Shown: positions 48,386 through 57,438 of the stretch, piece by piece
Layout of the letters: each line of letters opens with the position of its first letter
Position numbering within the stretch: the first letter of the stretch is position 1
From: Scleromatobacter sp038243995
Lineage (GTDB): Bacteria; Pseudomonadota; Gammaproteobacteria; Burkholderiales; Burkholderiaceae_C
NCBI GenBank assembly: GCA_038243995.1
Contig: JBBRTV010000001.1
Span: 1 to 64,000, forward strand
Reading direction: 5' to 3'
Length of the DNA stretch: 64,000 nucleotides
Notes under the pieces: generated by a model
What the model was told of the DNA's origin: nothing
Seen by the model: the letters and a program-made list of their open reading frames with translations, nothing else
Databases searched by the model: none
Position numbers and translations under genes: made by a program

Positions 48386-49305
48386 TGGATGCCTGGGCCC
48401 TCCTGCTCGCCGCCACGCTCAATGCGGGCACCGTGCTCGCCATCGCGAGCCTGGGCCTGCTGGTCAACGAGCGCGCCGGCATCGTCAACCTGGGCGCCGA
48501 AGGCATGATGCTGGTCGCCGCGATCGCCGGCTTCGCCACGGCCGTGAACACCGGCAACGACTGGCTCGCGTTCGGCGCGGGCGCGTTGGCGGGGGGCGCA
48601 ATGGCCGCGGCGTTCGGCGTGCTGGTGATCTGGTTCAACACGAACCAGTACGCCACCGGGCTGGCGCTGAGCCTGTTCGGCAGCGGCTTCTCGGCCTTCG
48701 CGGGCATTCGCTACACGCACGAAAGACTCGCCAGCCGTCCGCACTTCGCCGTCCCCGTCCTGGGCGACCTGCCCTTCGTCGGGCCGGCGCTGTTCCGCCA
48801 GCATCCCCTGGTCTACGCGGCCATGATCCTGGCCGCCGGCCTGGCCTGGTTCCTGTATTGCTCGCGCGCCGGGCTCGTGCTGCGCGCGGTGGGCGAGTCG
48901 CCCGAATCGGCCCACGCGCTGGGCCTGCCAGTGCGGCGTATCCGCCTGCTCGCGGTGGTCTGCGGCGGGGCGTTGTGCGGCGTCGCCGGGGCCTACATCT
49001 CGGCCGTCTACACGCCGCTGTGGGCCGAGGGGATGATCGCCGGCAAGGGCTGGATCGCGCTCGCGCTGACCACCTTCGCCACCTGGCGGCCCGCGCGCGT
49101 GCTGCTGGGCGCCTATCTGTTCGGCGGCGTGACGATGCTGCAGTTCCACCTCCAGGCCCAGGGCGTGCAGGTCTCCAGCCAGCTGTTGACCATGCTGCCC
49201 TACCTGTCGACGATCGTCGTGCTGGTGCTGATCTCGCGCAACCCGGCCTGGATCCGGGCCAACATGCCGGCATCGCTCGGCAAGCCGTTCTCACCCGAAG
49301 GCTGA
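48385..49305 (+). CDS. Nucleoside ABC transporter permease 2
   Basis: A 306-aa permease of the same class. LGLLVNERAGIVNLGAEGMM and FNTNQYATGLALSLFGSGFS are the paired conserved segments, and AVGESPESAHALGLPVRRIR is the cytoplasmic coupling region. It begins at the permease-1 stop and is followed after 46 bp by the binding protein. Confidence 0.93.
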   Translation: MDAWALLLAATLNAGTVLAIASLGLLVNERAGIVNLGAEGMMLVAAIAGFATAVNTGNDWLAFGAGALAGGAMAAAFGVLVIWFNTNQYATGLALSLFGSGFSAFAGIRYTHERLASRPHFAVPVLGDLPFVGPALFRQHPLVYAAMILAAGLAWFLYCSRAGLVLRAVGESPESAHALGLPVRRIRLLAVVCGGALCGVAGAYISAVYTPLWAEGMIAGKGWIALALTTFATWRPARVLLGAYLFGGVTMLQFHLQAQGVQVSSQLLTMLPYLSTIVVLVLISRNPAWIRANMPASLGKPFSPEG

Positions 49306-49351
49306 GAAGCATTCGCAACCGCACTACCGGAACCAACCCCCAGGAGATCCC

Positions 49352-50509
49352 ATGACGACACCCACCCGGCGTTCCCTGCTCGCAGCGGCAGGCTGGAGCA
49401 GCCTCGCGATCGCCGCCGTCCTGGCCGGCTGCGGCAAGAAGGACGAGACGCCGGCAGCGCCGGCGGCCGCCTCCGCCGCCGCGCCCGCGGCGGCGGGCTC
49501 CGCGCCGCTCAAGGTCGCGTTCGCATACATCGGCCCCGTCGGCGACGGCGGCTGGACGTTCGCGCACGACAACGGCCGCAAGGCGCTCGAAAAGGAACTG
49601 GGCGGCAGGATCGCCACCACCTTCGTCGAGAAGGTGCCCGAGTCGGCCGACGCCGAACGCGTCTTCCGCGACCTCGTCGGGCAGGGCAACACGCTCGTCT
49701 TCGGCACCAGCTTCGGCTACATGGAGCCGATGCTCAAGGTCGCCGCCGATTCGAAGGACGCGAAGTTCGAGCACGCCACGGGCTACAAGACGGCGCCCAA
49801 CATGCGCGCCTACGACAGCCGCACCTACGAAGGCGCCTACATGGCCGGCGTCATCGCCGGCGGCATGACGAAGTCGAACGTGCTGGGCATCGTCGGCTCG
49901 ATCCCGATCCCCGAGGTGATCCGCAACATCGACAGCTACACGCTCGGCGCGCAGAGCGTGAACCCGAAGGTGAAGGTCAAGGTGGTCTGGGTCAACGAAT
50001 GGTTCAACCCGCCCAAGGAGACGGAAGGCGCGCAGTCGCTCATCGACGGCGGCGCCGACGTGCTGTTCCAGAACACCGATTCCAGCGCGGTGCTGCAGAC
50101 CGCCGAGAAGAACGGCAAGTACGCGTTCGGCTGGGACAGCGACATGACCGCCTACGGGCCGAAGGCCCACCTGGCCTCGTCGGTCGTCAACTGGGGCCCG
50201 TACTACATCAAGGCCACCAGGGACGTCCTGGACGGGACCTGGACGACGGGCCACGCCTGGTGGGGCGTCAAGGAAGGCGCGATCGACCTGGTGTCGATCT
50301 CCGACAAGGTGCCGGCCGACCTGAAGGCGAAGGTCGACCAGGTCAAGGCAGGCCTGAAGAACGGCAGCTTCGTCATCTGGAAGGGGCCGGTGGCGGGCGC
50401 GGACGGCAAGGAGTTCCTGAAGGCCGGCGACGTGGCCGACGACAAGTTCCTCGGCGGCATCAAGTCCTATGTCAAGGGCGTGGAAGGCCAGGTTCCGGGC
50501 GGCAACTGA
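49352..50509 (+). CDS. BMP-family nucleoside-binding lipoprotein
   Basis: A 385-aa periplasmic substrate-binding lipoprotein of the BMP/PnrA family. The signal ends LAGCGKKDE, with Cys the lipidation site, and is followed by an Ala/Pro-rich linker. Core motifs include FAYIGPVGDGGWTFAHDNGR, the binding-cleft segments GTSFGYMEPM and YMAGVIAGGMTKSN, and GADVLFQNTDSSAVLQ. It is the last transporter gene; a CAGGAG site precedes it. The ligand is presumed to be a purine nucleoside. Confidence 0.93.
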   Translation: MTTPTRRSLLAAAGWSSLAIAAVLAGCGKKDETPAAPAAASAAAPAAAGSAPLKVAFAYIGPVGDGGWTFAHDNGRKALEKELGGRIATTFVEKVPESADAERVFRDLVGQGNTLVFGTSFGYMEPMLKVAADSKDAKFEHATGYKTAPNMRAYDSRTYEGAYMAGVIAGGMTKSNVLGIVGSIPIPEVIRNIDSYTLGAQSVNPKVKVKVVWVNEWFNPPKETEGAQSLIDGGADVLFQNTDSSAVLQTAEKNGKYAFGWDSDMTAYGPKAHLASSVVNWGPYYIKATRDVLDGTWTTGHAWWGVKEGAIDLVSISDKVPADLKAKVDQVKAGLKNGSFVIWKGPVAGADGKEFLKAGDVADDKFLGGIKSYVKGVEGQVPGGN

Positions 50510-50603
50510 GAAGATGTGAACGCATCAGACAGGCCCGCTGGTGCCGCCAAGCGAGTCCGGCCGCGGGCGACCGCGCTCGCCCTCGCGGCTTCCGGCGCCG
50601 CCC

Positions 50604-50870
50604 GCGCCGCCGATCGAGCGGCGCGTCATGTCCGGCATTGCAGCCGGCGTGAATCCGGCGCATCACGTCGGCGACGTGATCGTCCCCGATCGCTGGGCGA
50701 TGCCCATGGAGGTGTTCTGGAACCGCGACGGCACGCTGCCCGCGGCCTGCGGCCCGGCGGGCGACGTGTCGTGCCTGGGACTGCAGCTGGCGGGCGACGG
50801 CGGCCGCGCCTACCTGCCGTTCAGCCTCGATGCGGGCGCCAGCGCGCCTGCGGGCAAGCTGCCCACCGGG
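50604..50870 (+). pseudogene. Remnant of a nucleoside phosphorylase/nucleosidase
   Basis: The plus-strand frame contains VMSGIAAGVNPAHHVGDVIV followed by PDRWAMPMEVFWNRDGTLP. This is the central part of phosphorylase-superfamily enzymes (5'-methylthioadenosine nucleosidase and bark-storage-protein type): a GIAGGVNP.(H/N).GDVVVP block followed by W-rich substrate-pocket sequence. The N-terminal beta sheet and the entire C-terminal half are missing. After about 50870 the frame becomes Arg-rich and runs into antisense fdsD. It most likely once processed nucleosides imported by the adjacent transporter. Confidence 0.6.
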
Positions 50871-50877
50871 AGGCGTT

Positions 50878-51123
50878 TCAGGCGTCGCCGGCGATCGCCG
50901 GTCGCAGCGCCACGTGATGCGTGCGCAAGGCATCGAGCGTGAACGGGGAAAGGCCCTCGCCGAGGCCGTCGTCGACGTGCAGCATCAGTTGGCGGCGCAT
51001 GCGCGGATCCCAGTAGTTGCGCAGGTGCTGGGCGACGCCGGCCAGCGCCTCCTCGCGATCGGGCATCGCCTGGAAGAACCCGCCGATCTGGTTGGCCATC
51101 CTGATGAGATGTTCGAGATGCAT
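50878..51123 (-). CDS. fdsD: Formate dehydrogenase delta subunit
   Basis: An 81-aa FdsD, a small accessory subunit needed for active NAD-linked formate dehydrogenase in Cupriavidus and Methylobacterium relatives. MHLEHLIRMANQIGGFFQAM and the motif HLRNYWDPRMRRQLMLHVDD are typical. It starts 7 bp after the fdsA stop. ATG 51123 is chosen; earlier in-frame starts lie inside fdsA. Confidence 0.9.
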   Translation of the reverse strand: MHLEHLIRMANQIGGFFQAMPDREEALAGVAQHLRNYWDPRMRRQLMLHVDDGLGEGLSPFTLDALRTHHVALRPAIAGDA

Positions 51124-51130
51124 GGTCGCC

Positions 51131-54028
51131 TTACTTTCCCAGCGCTTCGACGCCACGGCCGCGCGCGAGCAGGTCGAGCTGGGTCGAGTTGAATTCGTGG
51201 AATTCGCGCTGCCACGCCGAAGGCTGCGCGACGGGCATGACCTGCGCGGCAGTCACCTTGTACTCGGGGCAGTTCGTGGCCCAGTCCGAGCTGTCCGTCG
51301 TGATGACGTTGGCGCCCGATTCGGGGAAGTGGAAGGTCGTGTAGATCACCCCCGGCTGCATGCGTTCGCTGATCGTCGCGCGCAACACCGTCTGGCCCGA
51401 GCGGCTCTCGATGCCGACCCAGTCGCCGTCCTGGATGCCACGATCCTCCGCGTCGTGCGGATGGATCTCCAGCCGGTCCTCCTCGTGCCACAGGTTGTTC
51501 GCCGTGCGCCGCGTCTGCGCGCCGACGTTGTATTGCGAGAGGATGCGGCCGGTGGTCAGGATCAGCGGGTACTTGCGCGTCACCTTCTCGTCGGTCGGCT
51601 GGTATTGCGTGATGATGAAGCGGCCCTTGCCGCGCACGAAGCGCTCCACGTGCATCACGCTGGTGCCGGCCTCGTCGGTGTCGTCGTTGCAGGGCCACTG
51701 GACACTGCCCAGGCGCTCGATCTTCGCGTAGCTGACGCCGCGGAAGGTCGGCGTGAGCTCCGCGATCTCCTTCATGATCTGCTCGGGGTGCGTGTAGTCC
51801 ATCGGGTAGCCGAGCGCGTTCGACAGCATCACCGTGGCCTGCCAGTCGCTGAAGGTGGCGAGCGGTGGCATCACCTTGGTGACGCGCGAGATGCGGCGCT
51901 CGGCGTTCGTGAACGTGCCGTCCTTCTCGAGGAACGACGAGCCGGGCAGGAACACGTGCGCATACTTCGCCGTCTCGTTCAGGAACAGGTCCTGGACGAC
52001 GATGCACTCCATCGCCTTGAGCGAATCGGCCACGTGCTGCGTGTCCGGATCGGACTGCACGATGTCCTCGCCCTGGCAGTACAGGCCCTTGAAGCTGCCG
52101 TCCTGCGCGGCGTCGAACATGTTGGGGATGCGCAGCCCCGGCTCGGGGTTCAGCGTCACGCCCCAGGCGGCCTCGAAGCTGGCGCGCGCGGTGCCGTCGG
52201 AGATGTGGCGGTAGCCCGGCAGCTCGTGCGGGAACGACCCCATGTCGCAGGCGCCCTGAACGTTGTTCTGGCCGCGCAGCGGGTTCACGCCCACGCCTTC
52301 GCGCCCGACGTTGCCCGTCGCCATGGCGAGGTTGGCGATGCCCATCACCATCGTCGAGCCCTGGGCGTGCTCGGTCACGCCGAGGCCGTAGTAGATCGCG
52401 CCGTTGACCTGCTTCGCGCCGCGCCTGCCGTCGGCGCTGCCCGTCGCGTAGAGCCGCGCGGCCGCGCGCATGTCCGCAGCGGGCACGCGGGTGACCGATT
52501 CGAACGCCTCGGGCGAATTCTCGGGGCGGGCGACGAACTCGCGCCATTCGCGCAAGCTCTTGTCGTCGCAGCGCTCCGCGACGAAGGCCTCGTCCATCAG
52601 GTTTTCGGTGACGACCACGTGCGCCAGCGCGGTGATCATCGCGACGTTGGTGCCGGGCCGCAGCGCGAGGTGGAAGTCGGCCTTCACGTGCGGACCGCTG
52701 ACGAGGTCGATGCGGCGCGGATCGATGACGATGAGCTTCGCACCCTGGCGCAGCCGGCGCTTCATGCGCGAGGCGAAAACGGGGTGCGCGTCGCTCGGGT
52801 TGGCGCCGATCACCAGGATCACGTCCGACTTCTCGACGGACTTGAAGGTCTGCGTGCCGGCCGAGGTGCCGAAGGTCTGCGACAGGCCGTAGCCGGTCGG
52901 CGAGTGGCACACGCGCGCGCAGGTGTCGACGTTGTTGTTGCCGAACGCCGTGCGCACCAGCTTCTGGACCAGGTATGCCTCCTCGTTCGTGCAGCGCGAC
53001 GACGTGATGCCGCCGATGGAATCGCGCCCGTACGTCGCCTGCAGGCGCTTGAACTCCGACGCCGCGTGGCCGATGGCCTCGGCCCAGCTCACTTCCTGCC
53101 ACGGGTCGGTGATGTTCTTGCGGATCATCGGTTTCGCGATGCGGTCCTTGTGGGTCGCGTAGCCCCACGCGAAGCGGCCCTTCACGCAAGAGTGGCCCTC
53201 GTTGGCCTTGCCGTCTTTCCACGGAGTCATGCGCACGACCTCGCTGCCCTTCATCTCGGCCTTGAAGCCGCAGCCGACGCCGCAGTACGCGCAGGTCGTG
53301 ATCTCGCTGTGCTCGGCCTGGCCGAGCATGATGACCGTCTTCTCCTGCAGCGTGGCCGTCGGGCAGGCCGAGACGCAGGCGCCGCAGCTCACGCACTCGC
53401 TGTCCATGAACGGCTCGTCCTGGCCCGGCGAGACGCGCGACTCGAAGCCGCGGCCCGAGATCGTCAGCGCGAAGGTGCCCTGCGTTTCCTCGCAGGCGCG
53501 CACGCAGCGGTTGCAGACGATGCACTTGCTGGCGTCGTAGGTGAAGTAGGGGTTGGACTCGTCCTTCCTGTCGTCGAGGTGGTTCTTGCCCGCCATGCCG
53601 TAGCGCACGTTGCGCAGGCCGGTGACGCCAGCCATGTCCTGCAGCTCGCAGTCGCCGTTCGCGGCGCAGGTGAGGCAGTCGAGCGGGTGGTCGGAGATGT
53701 AGAGCTCCATCACGCCCTTGCGCAGCTCCTGCAGCTTGGGGGTCTGCGTGCGCACTTTCATGCCGGCCTCGGCCGGGGTCGTGCACGAGGCCGGGAAGCC
53801 GCGCCGGCCCTCGATCTCGACGAGGCAGAGCCGGCACGAACCGAAGGGCTCGAGGCTGTCCGTCGCGCAGAGCTTGGGGATGTTGGTGCCGGCTTCGGTG
53901 GAGGCGCGCATCAGCGACGTCCCCTTGGGCACGGTGACCGCGCGGCCGTCGATTTCCAGCGTCACCGTCTCGGTGGACGTGCTCGCGGGCGTGCCGTAGT
54001 CGATGTCGTGCTTCATGTCGGAATGCAT
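51131..54028 (-). CDS. fdsA: Formate dehydrogenase alpha subunit (Mo/W)
   Basis: The 965-aa catalytic subunit oxidises formate to CO2. In order it has an N-terminal [2Fe-2S] ferredoxin domain (CRLCLVEIEGR), a His/Cys-bound cluster region (HPLDCLTCAANGDCELQD), two [4Fe-4S] motifs (CIVCNRCVRAC and CVSCGACVSAC), a further [4Fe-4S] site CAYCGVGCGF, and the bis-MGD domain with the metal-ligand Cys in DTCARVCHSPT (Cys, not selenocysteine). The C-terminal domain has YPLILTTGRILSQYN. ATG 54028 follows AGGAG. Electrons pass to FdsB and NAD+. Confidence 0.96.
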   Translation of the reverse strand: MHSDMKHDIDYGTPASTSTETVTLEIDGRAVTVPKGTSLMRASTEAGTNIPKLCATDSLEPFGSCRLCLVEIEGRRGFPASCTTPAEAGMKVRTQTPKLQELRKGVMELYISDHPLDCLTCAANGDCELQDMAGVTGLRNVRYGMAGKNHLDDRKDESNPYFTYDASKCIVCNRCVRACEETQGTFALTISGRGFESRVSPGQDEPFMDSECVSCGACVSACPTATLQEKTVIMLGQAEHSEITTCAYCGVGCGFKAEMKGSEVVRMTPWKDGKANEGHSCVKGRFAWGYATHKDRIAKPMIRKNITDPWQEVSWAEAIGHAASEFKRLQATYGRDSIGGITSSRCTNEEAYLVQKLVRTAFGNNNVDTCARVCHSPTGYGLSQTFGTSAGTQTFKSVEKSDVILVIGANPSDAHPVFASRMKRRLRQGAKLIVIDPRRIDLVSGPHVKADFHLALRPGTNVAMITALAHVVVTENLMDEAFVAERCDDKSLREWREFVARPENSPEAFESVTRVPAADMRAAARLYATGSADGRRGAKQVNGAIYYGLGVTEHAQGSTMVMGIANLAMATGNVGREGVGVNPLRGQNNVQGACDMGSFPHELPGYRHISDGTARASFEAAWGVTLNPEPGLRIPNMFDAAQDGSFKGLYCQGEDIVQSDPDTQHVADSLKAMECIVVQDLFLNETAKYAHVFLPGSSFLEKDGTFTNAERRISRVTKVMPPLATFSDWQATVMLSNALGYPMDYTHPEQIMKEIAELTPTFRGVSYAKIERLGSVQWPCNDDTDEAGTSVMHVERFVRGKGRFIITQYQPTDEKVTRKYPLILTTGRILSQYNVGAQTRRTANNLWHEEDRLEIHPHDAEDRGIQDGDWVGIESRSGQTVLRATISERMQPGVIYTTFHFPESGANVITTDSSDWATNCPEYKVTAAQVMPVAQPSAWQREFHEFNSTQLDLLARGRGVEALGK

Positions 54029-54043
54029 GGGGATCTCCTGCGG

Positions 54044-55624
54044 TCAGGCCGCCTGGGTAGCGGGCACGGACAAGCCGAAGTCCCCGGGGTAGTGGTCGAG
54101 CGCGGACAGCACGGGGTAGGGCGTCATGCCACCCATGGCGCACAGGCTGCCGGCGAGCATCGTGTCGCACAGGCTGCGCAGCAGGATCACCTGTTGTTGT
54201 CGCGCGTTGACGTCGGCGCCGGCGCCCACGATGCGGTCGATCACCTCGACGCCGCGCGTCGAGCCGATGCGGCACGGCGTGCACTTGCCGCAGGACTCGA
54301 TCGCGCAGAATTCCATCGCATAGCGGGCGAGGCCGGCCATGTCGGCCGAGTCGTCGTGCACGACGATGCCGCCGTGGCCGACCACCGCGCCGACCGCGGC
54401 GTAGGCCTCGTAGTCCAGCGGCAGGTCCCATTGCGACTCCGGCACGTAGGCGCCGAGCGGGCCGCCCACCTGCACGGCCTTGATCGGCCGGCCCGAGCGG
54501 GTGCCGCCGCCGAAGTCGAACAGCAATTCGCGCAGGGTGACGCCGAACGCCTTCTCGATCAAGCCGCCGCGGGCGACGTTGCCGGCGAGCTGGAACGGCA
54601 GCGTGCCCTGCGAGCGCCCCATGCCGTAGTCGCGATAGAACGCCGCGCCGCGTTCGAGGATCAGCGGCACGCTGGCGAGCGTGATGACGTTGTTGATGAC
54701 GGTCGGCTGGCCGAACAGGCCTGCGATCGCGGGCAGCGGCGGTTTCGCGCGCACGATGCCGCGCCTGCCTTCGAGGCTCTCGAGCATCGCCGTCTCTTCT
54801 CCGCAGACGTACGAGCCGGCGGCCATGCGCACGTGCAGCCGGAACGCGTGGCCGCTGCCGCAGACATCGTCGCCCAGGAAGCCGGCGTGGGTCGCGAGGT
54901 CGACCGCGGCGCGCATCGTGCGCACAGCGGCGGGGTATTCCGAGCGGATGTAGACATAGCCTTCGGTCGCACCGACGGCGATGCCGGCGATCGCCATGCC
55001 TTCCACCAGCATGAACGGGTCGCCCTCCATCGTCATGCGGTCCGAGAAGGTGCCCGAGTCGCCTTCATCCGCGTTGCAGCAGATGTACTTCTGCGGCGCG
55101 TCGAGCTTGCGCACCGTCTGCCACTTGATGCCGGCCGGGAACGCCGCGCCGCCGCGGCCGCGCAGGCCCGATTGCAGCACCGCCTCGCACACGGCCTCGC
55201 CGCCTGTCGCGAGCGCATTGCGCAGCCCGGCCCAGCCGCCGTGGGCCTCGTAGCCGGCGAGCGAGAGGGGGTCCGTGACGCCCATGCGTCGGAACGTCAG
55301 CCGCTCCTGGCGTGCGAGATACGGGATCGCATCGGTCTGCCCCAGGCACAGCGCGTGCGTGCCGCCCTGCAGCAGGCCGGCGTCGAGCAGGCCGGCGACG
55401 TCTTCCGCGGCCACCGGACCATAGGCGATGCGGCCGCGTGCGGTCTCGACCTCGACCAGGGGCTCGAGCCAGAACAGGCCGCGCGAGCCGTTGCGCACGA
55501 TCGTCACGGCGGTGCCGCGACGCGCGCATTCCGCGGTCAGCGCGGCGGCGACTTCATCGGCGCCAGCGGCGACGGCAGCGGAGTCGCAGGGGACGTACAG
55601 GCAGGGAAGTGTCGTCACGATCAC
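54044..55624 (-). CDS. fdsB: Formate dehydrogenase beta subunit (FMN/NADH)
   Basis: A 526-aa NuoF-like subunit that reduces NAD+. An N-terminal thioredoxin-like [2Fe-2S]-type domain of about 110 residues precedes the FMN/NADH domain (GLRGRGGAAFPAGIKWQTV, CNADEGDSGTFSDRM) and the C-terminal [4Fe-4S] motif ESCGKCTPCRIGS plus a later Cys (SLCAMGG). The GTG at 55624 is chosen for its GTGA overlap with fdsG; a second GTG at 55618 is possible. Confidence 0.94.
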   Translation of the reverse strand: MIVTTLPCLYVPCDSAAVAAGADEVAAALTAECARRGTAVTIVRNGSRGLFWLEPLVEVETARGRIAYGPVAAEDVAGLLDAGLLQGGTHALCLGQTDAIPYLARQERLTFRRMGVTDPLSLAGYEAHGGWAGLRNALATGGEAVCEAVLQSGLRGRGGAAFPAGIKWQTVRKLDAPQKYICCNADEGDSGTFSDRMTMEGDPFMLVEGMAIAGIAVGATEGYVYIRSEYPAAVRTMRAAVDLATHAGFLGDDVCGSGHAFRLHVRMAAGSYVCGEETAMLESLEGRRGIVRAKPPLPAIAGLFGQPTVINNVITLASVPLILERGAAFYRDYGMGRSQGTLPFQLAGNVARGGLIEKAFGVTLRELLFDFGGGTRSGRPIKAVQVGGPLGAYVPESQWDLPLDYEAYAAVGAVVGHGGIVVHDDSADMAGLARYAMEFCAIESCGKCTPCRIGSTRGVEVIDRIVGAGADVNARQQQVILLRSLCDTMLAGSLCAMGGMTPYPVLSALDHYPGDFGLSVPATQAA

Positions 55625-56115
55625 GCCTCCCTGGCGGTGCTGGCGGCCGCTGCCGCGACGACCCGGTCGAACTTGCCGGGCGTGACGAACGCGTGCAGGC
55701 GCGCGCCGACGCGGATCGCCGGCGACGACGCGCACAGGCCGAGGCAGAACACCGGCTCGAGCGTGAATGCGCCGTCCTGTGTCGTGCGATGCGGTGCGCA
55801 GCCCAGCGTGCGCTCGGCATGCGCGAGCAGCGCGTCGGCGCCGCACGACTGGCAGGCTTCGGCCCGGCACACCTGGACGACCGTCCGTCCCGCCGGTTCG
55901 CGGCGGAAGTGGTGATAGAACGTGAGGACGCCGTGCACCTCGGCGCGCGAGAGCTGGAGCGCCGTCGCGATCTGCGCGACCACATCGTCTGGCACGTGGC
56001 CGATCGCGTCCTGCACGGCATGCAGCAAGGGCAGCAGCGCGCCGGGCTCGTCCTGGTGGCGCGCGATCAGTGTCTCGAGTGTCGCGCGATGGCTCATCGA
56101 CCTGTTGTCCTGCAT
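55621..56115 (-). CDS. fdsG: Formate dehydrogenase gamma subunit
   Basis: A NuoE-like subunit of about 164 aa with a thioredoxin-like [2Fe-2S] domain. Its ligands are in CRAEACQSCGA (first pair) and PVFCLGLCASSPAI (second pair). The start at 56115 has GGGAG 5 nt upstream; an ATG at 56097 (MSHRATLETLIARHQ) gives a 158-aa protein and is an alternative. It is the first gene of fdsGBAD and is transcribed divergently from the regulator. Confidence 0.92.
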   Translation of the reverse strand: MQDNRSMSHRATLETLIARHQDEPGALLPLLHAVQDAIGHVPDDVVAQIATALQLSRAEVHGVLTFYHHFRREPAGRTVVQVCRAEACQSCGADALLAHAERTLGCAPHRTTQDGAFTLEPVFCLGLCASSPAIRVGARLHAFVTPGKFDRVVAAAAASTAREA

Positions 56116-56170
56116 GGTGCTCCCATGGATTTTCCGAACGGGGAACGTGTGCGAAGCCATATGTCTCGGA

Positions 56171-56186
56171 TGGCACAATCCTGGCA
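56171..56186 (+). promoter_or_regulatory. Possible sigma-54 promoter before fdsR
   Basis: TGGCAC-AATCC-TGGCA matches the -24/-12 consensus TGGCAC-N5-TTGCA with one mismatch and correct GG-to-GC spacing. It points to the regulator gene, with a start near 56198. The same bases form a TGGCAC direct repeat, so it could instead be a regulator binding site. No sigma-54 activator gene is in the window. Confidence 0.3.
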
Positions 56187-56306
56187 CGTTCTGCATGGGC
56201 GAATCTACGTGGGGGCGCGGTCTCGCGCAATATGACCCCGCCGGTGCATGGACGGGAGTCCGTCGACATGATTCTTGTGTCGTCGACAGCCTAAGGATGA
56301 ACCCGT

Positions 56307-57410
56307 ATGCATATCGTCACCATCAAGCCGCAATGGACGATCCGCCGTCCCGGCGGCGAAGGGGTGGCGCCGCGCCTGCTCGAGCTGCTGGCGCAGGTGC
56401 ACCAGGAGGGCACGCTGTCGGGCGTCTGCCGCAAGAACGGCTCGTCCTACCGCCACGCCTGGACGCTGGTGCGCCAGGGCGAGGAGCAGCTCGGCGCGCC
56501 GCTGCTGGTCATGGCGCGCGGCAAGGGCTCGACGCTCACCCCGCTCGCCGAGAAGCTGGTGTGGGCCAGCCACCGCATCGCCGCGCGGCTGACGCCCGTG
56601 CTGGACACCCTGGCATCGGAGCTCGAAGTCGAGATCGAGCGCGTGGTCGGCACCGCGCCGGCGCAGCTGAGCATCCACGCGAGCCACGGCTTCTCGATCG
56701 AGCGGCTGCTCGAATTCCTCTCCGCGGCGAACGTGACGGTCGAGCGCAAGTATGTCGCGAGCCAGGAAGCCGCTGCCTCGCTGCACGATGGCGCGTGCGA
56801 CCTGGCCGGCCTGCCGATCGCCCAGGGCGCGTACGAGGCGCGCTCGCTCGCGCACTACGCGCGCTGGCTCGACCCGCGCAGCACGCGCCTGATCCACGTG
56901 GCGACGCGCCACCAGGGCTTGATGGTCGCGCCGGGCAACCCGCGCAAGATCTACGGCGTGCGCGACCTGGTGCGACCCGACGTGCACTTCATCAATCGCC
57001 AGCGCGGCTCAGGCACGCGCTTCCTGCTCGATTGCCTGTTGGCCGACGCGGATGTCGATCCGGCGCGTATCGCCGGCTTCGAGCAGGGCGAGTTCACGCA
57101 CGCCGCCGTCGCAGCCTATGTCGCGAGCGGCATGGCCGACGCGGGCCTGGGCGTGGAGACACCGGCGCGCCGCTTCAAGCTCGACTTCGTGCCGCTCGCC
57201 TCCGAGCGCTACTTCCTGATGTGCCACGAACAGTCGCTCGCCAAGCCCGGCATCCAGGCCGCGCTCGAGATCCTGCGCAGCGCGCCCTTCCATGACGCGG
57301 TGAACCAGCTCTCGGGTTACTCCGCGGTGCGCTGCGGCGAAGTCGAGACGCTGCAGCAGGCATTCGCGCAGTTCAAGCCGGCACGCGCGCGGGCGACCAG
57401 GCCGCGCTGA
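56307..57410 (+). CDS. FdsR-like transcriptional regulator
   Basis: A 367-aa regulator divergent from fdsG. The N-terminus is a LysR/ModE-type winged helix (LLAQVHQEGTLSGVCRKNGS then SYRHAWTLVRQGEEQLGAPL). From about residue 115 it has a periplasmic-binding-protein-like effector domain of the molybdate/tungstate class (IHASHGFSIERLLEFLSAAN, INRQRGSGTRFLLDCLLAD). By position and architecture it resembles FdsR of the fds operon. Effector candidates are formate or molybdate (inference). Confidence 0.82.
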   Translation: MHIVTIKPQWTIRRPGGEGVAPRLLELLAQVHQEGTLSGVCRKNGSSYRHAWTLVRQGEEQLGAPLLVMARGKGSTLTPLAEKLVWASHRIAARLTPVLDTLASELEVEIERVVGTAPAQLSIHASHGFSIERLLEFLSAANVTVERKYVASQEAAASLHDGACDLAGLPIAQGAYEARSLAHYARWLDPRSTRLIHVATRHQGLMVAPGNPRKIYGVRDLVRPDVHFINRQRGSGTRFLLDCLLADADVDPARIAGFEQGEFTHAAVAAYVASGMADAGLGVETPARRFKLDFVPLASERYFLMCHEQSLAKPGIQAALEILRSAPFHDAVNQLSGYSAVRCGEVETLQQAFAQFKPARARATRPR

Positions 57411-57438
57411 GGCTGTCGCGCGCGCGGCCCGGCCGGTC

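Noticed and set aside
51017..55915. A 1632-codon plus-strand open frame opposite the fds genes
   Set aside because: It is antisense to fdsA/fdsB, His/Arg/Ala-rich without any domain, and explained by the absence of stops opposite GC-rich coding DNA.
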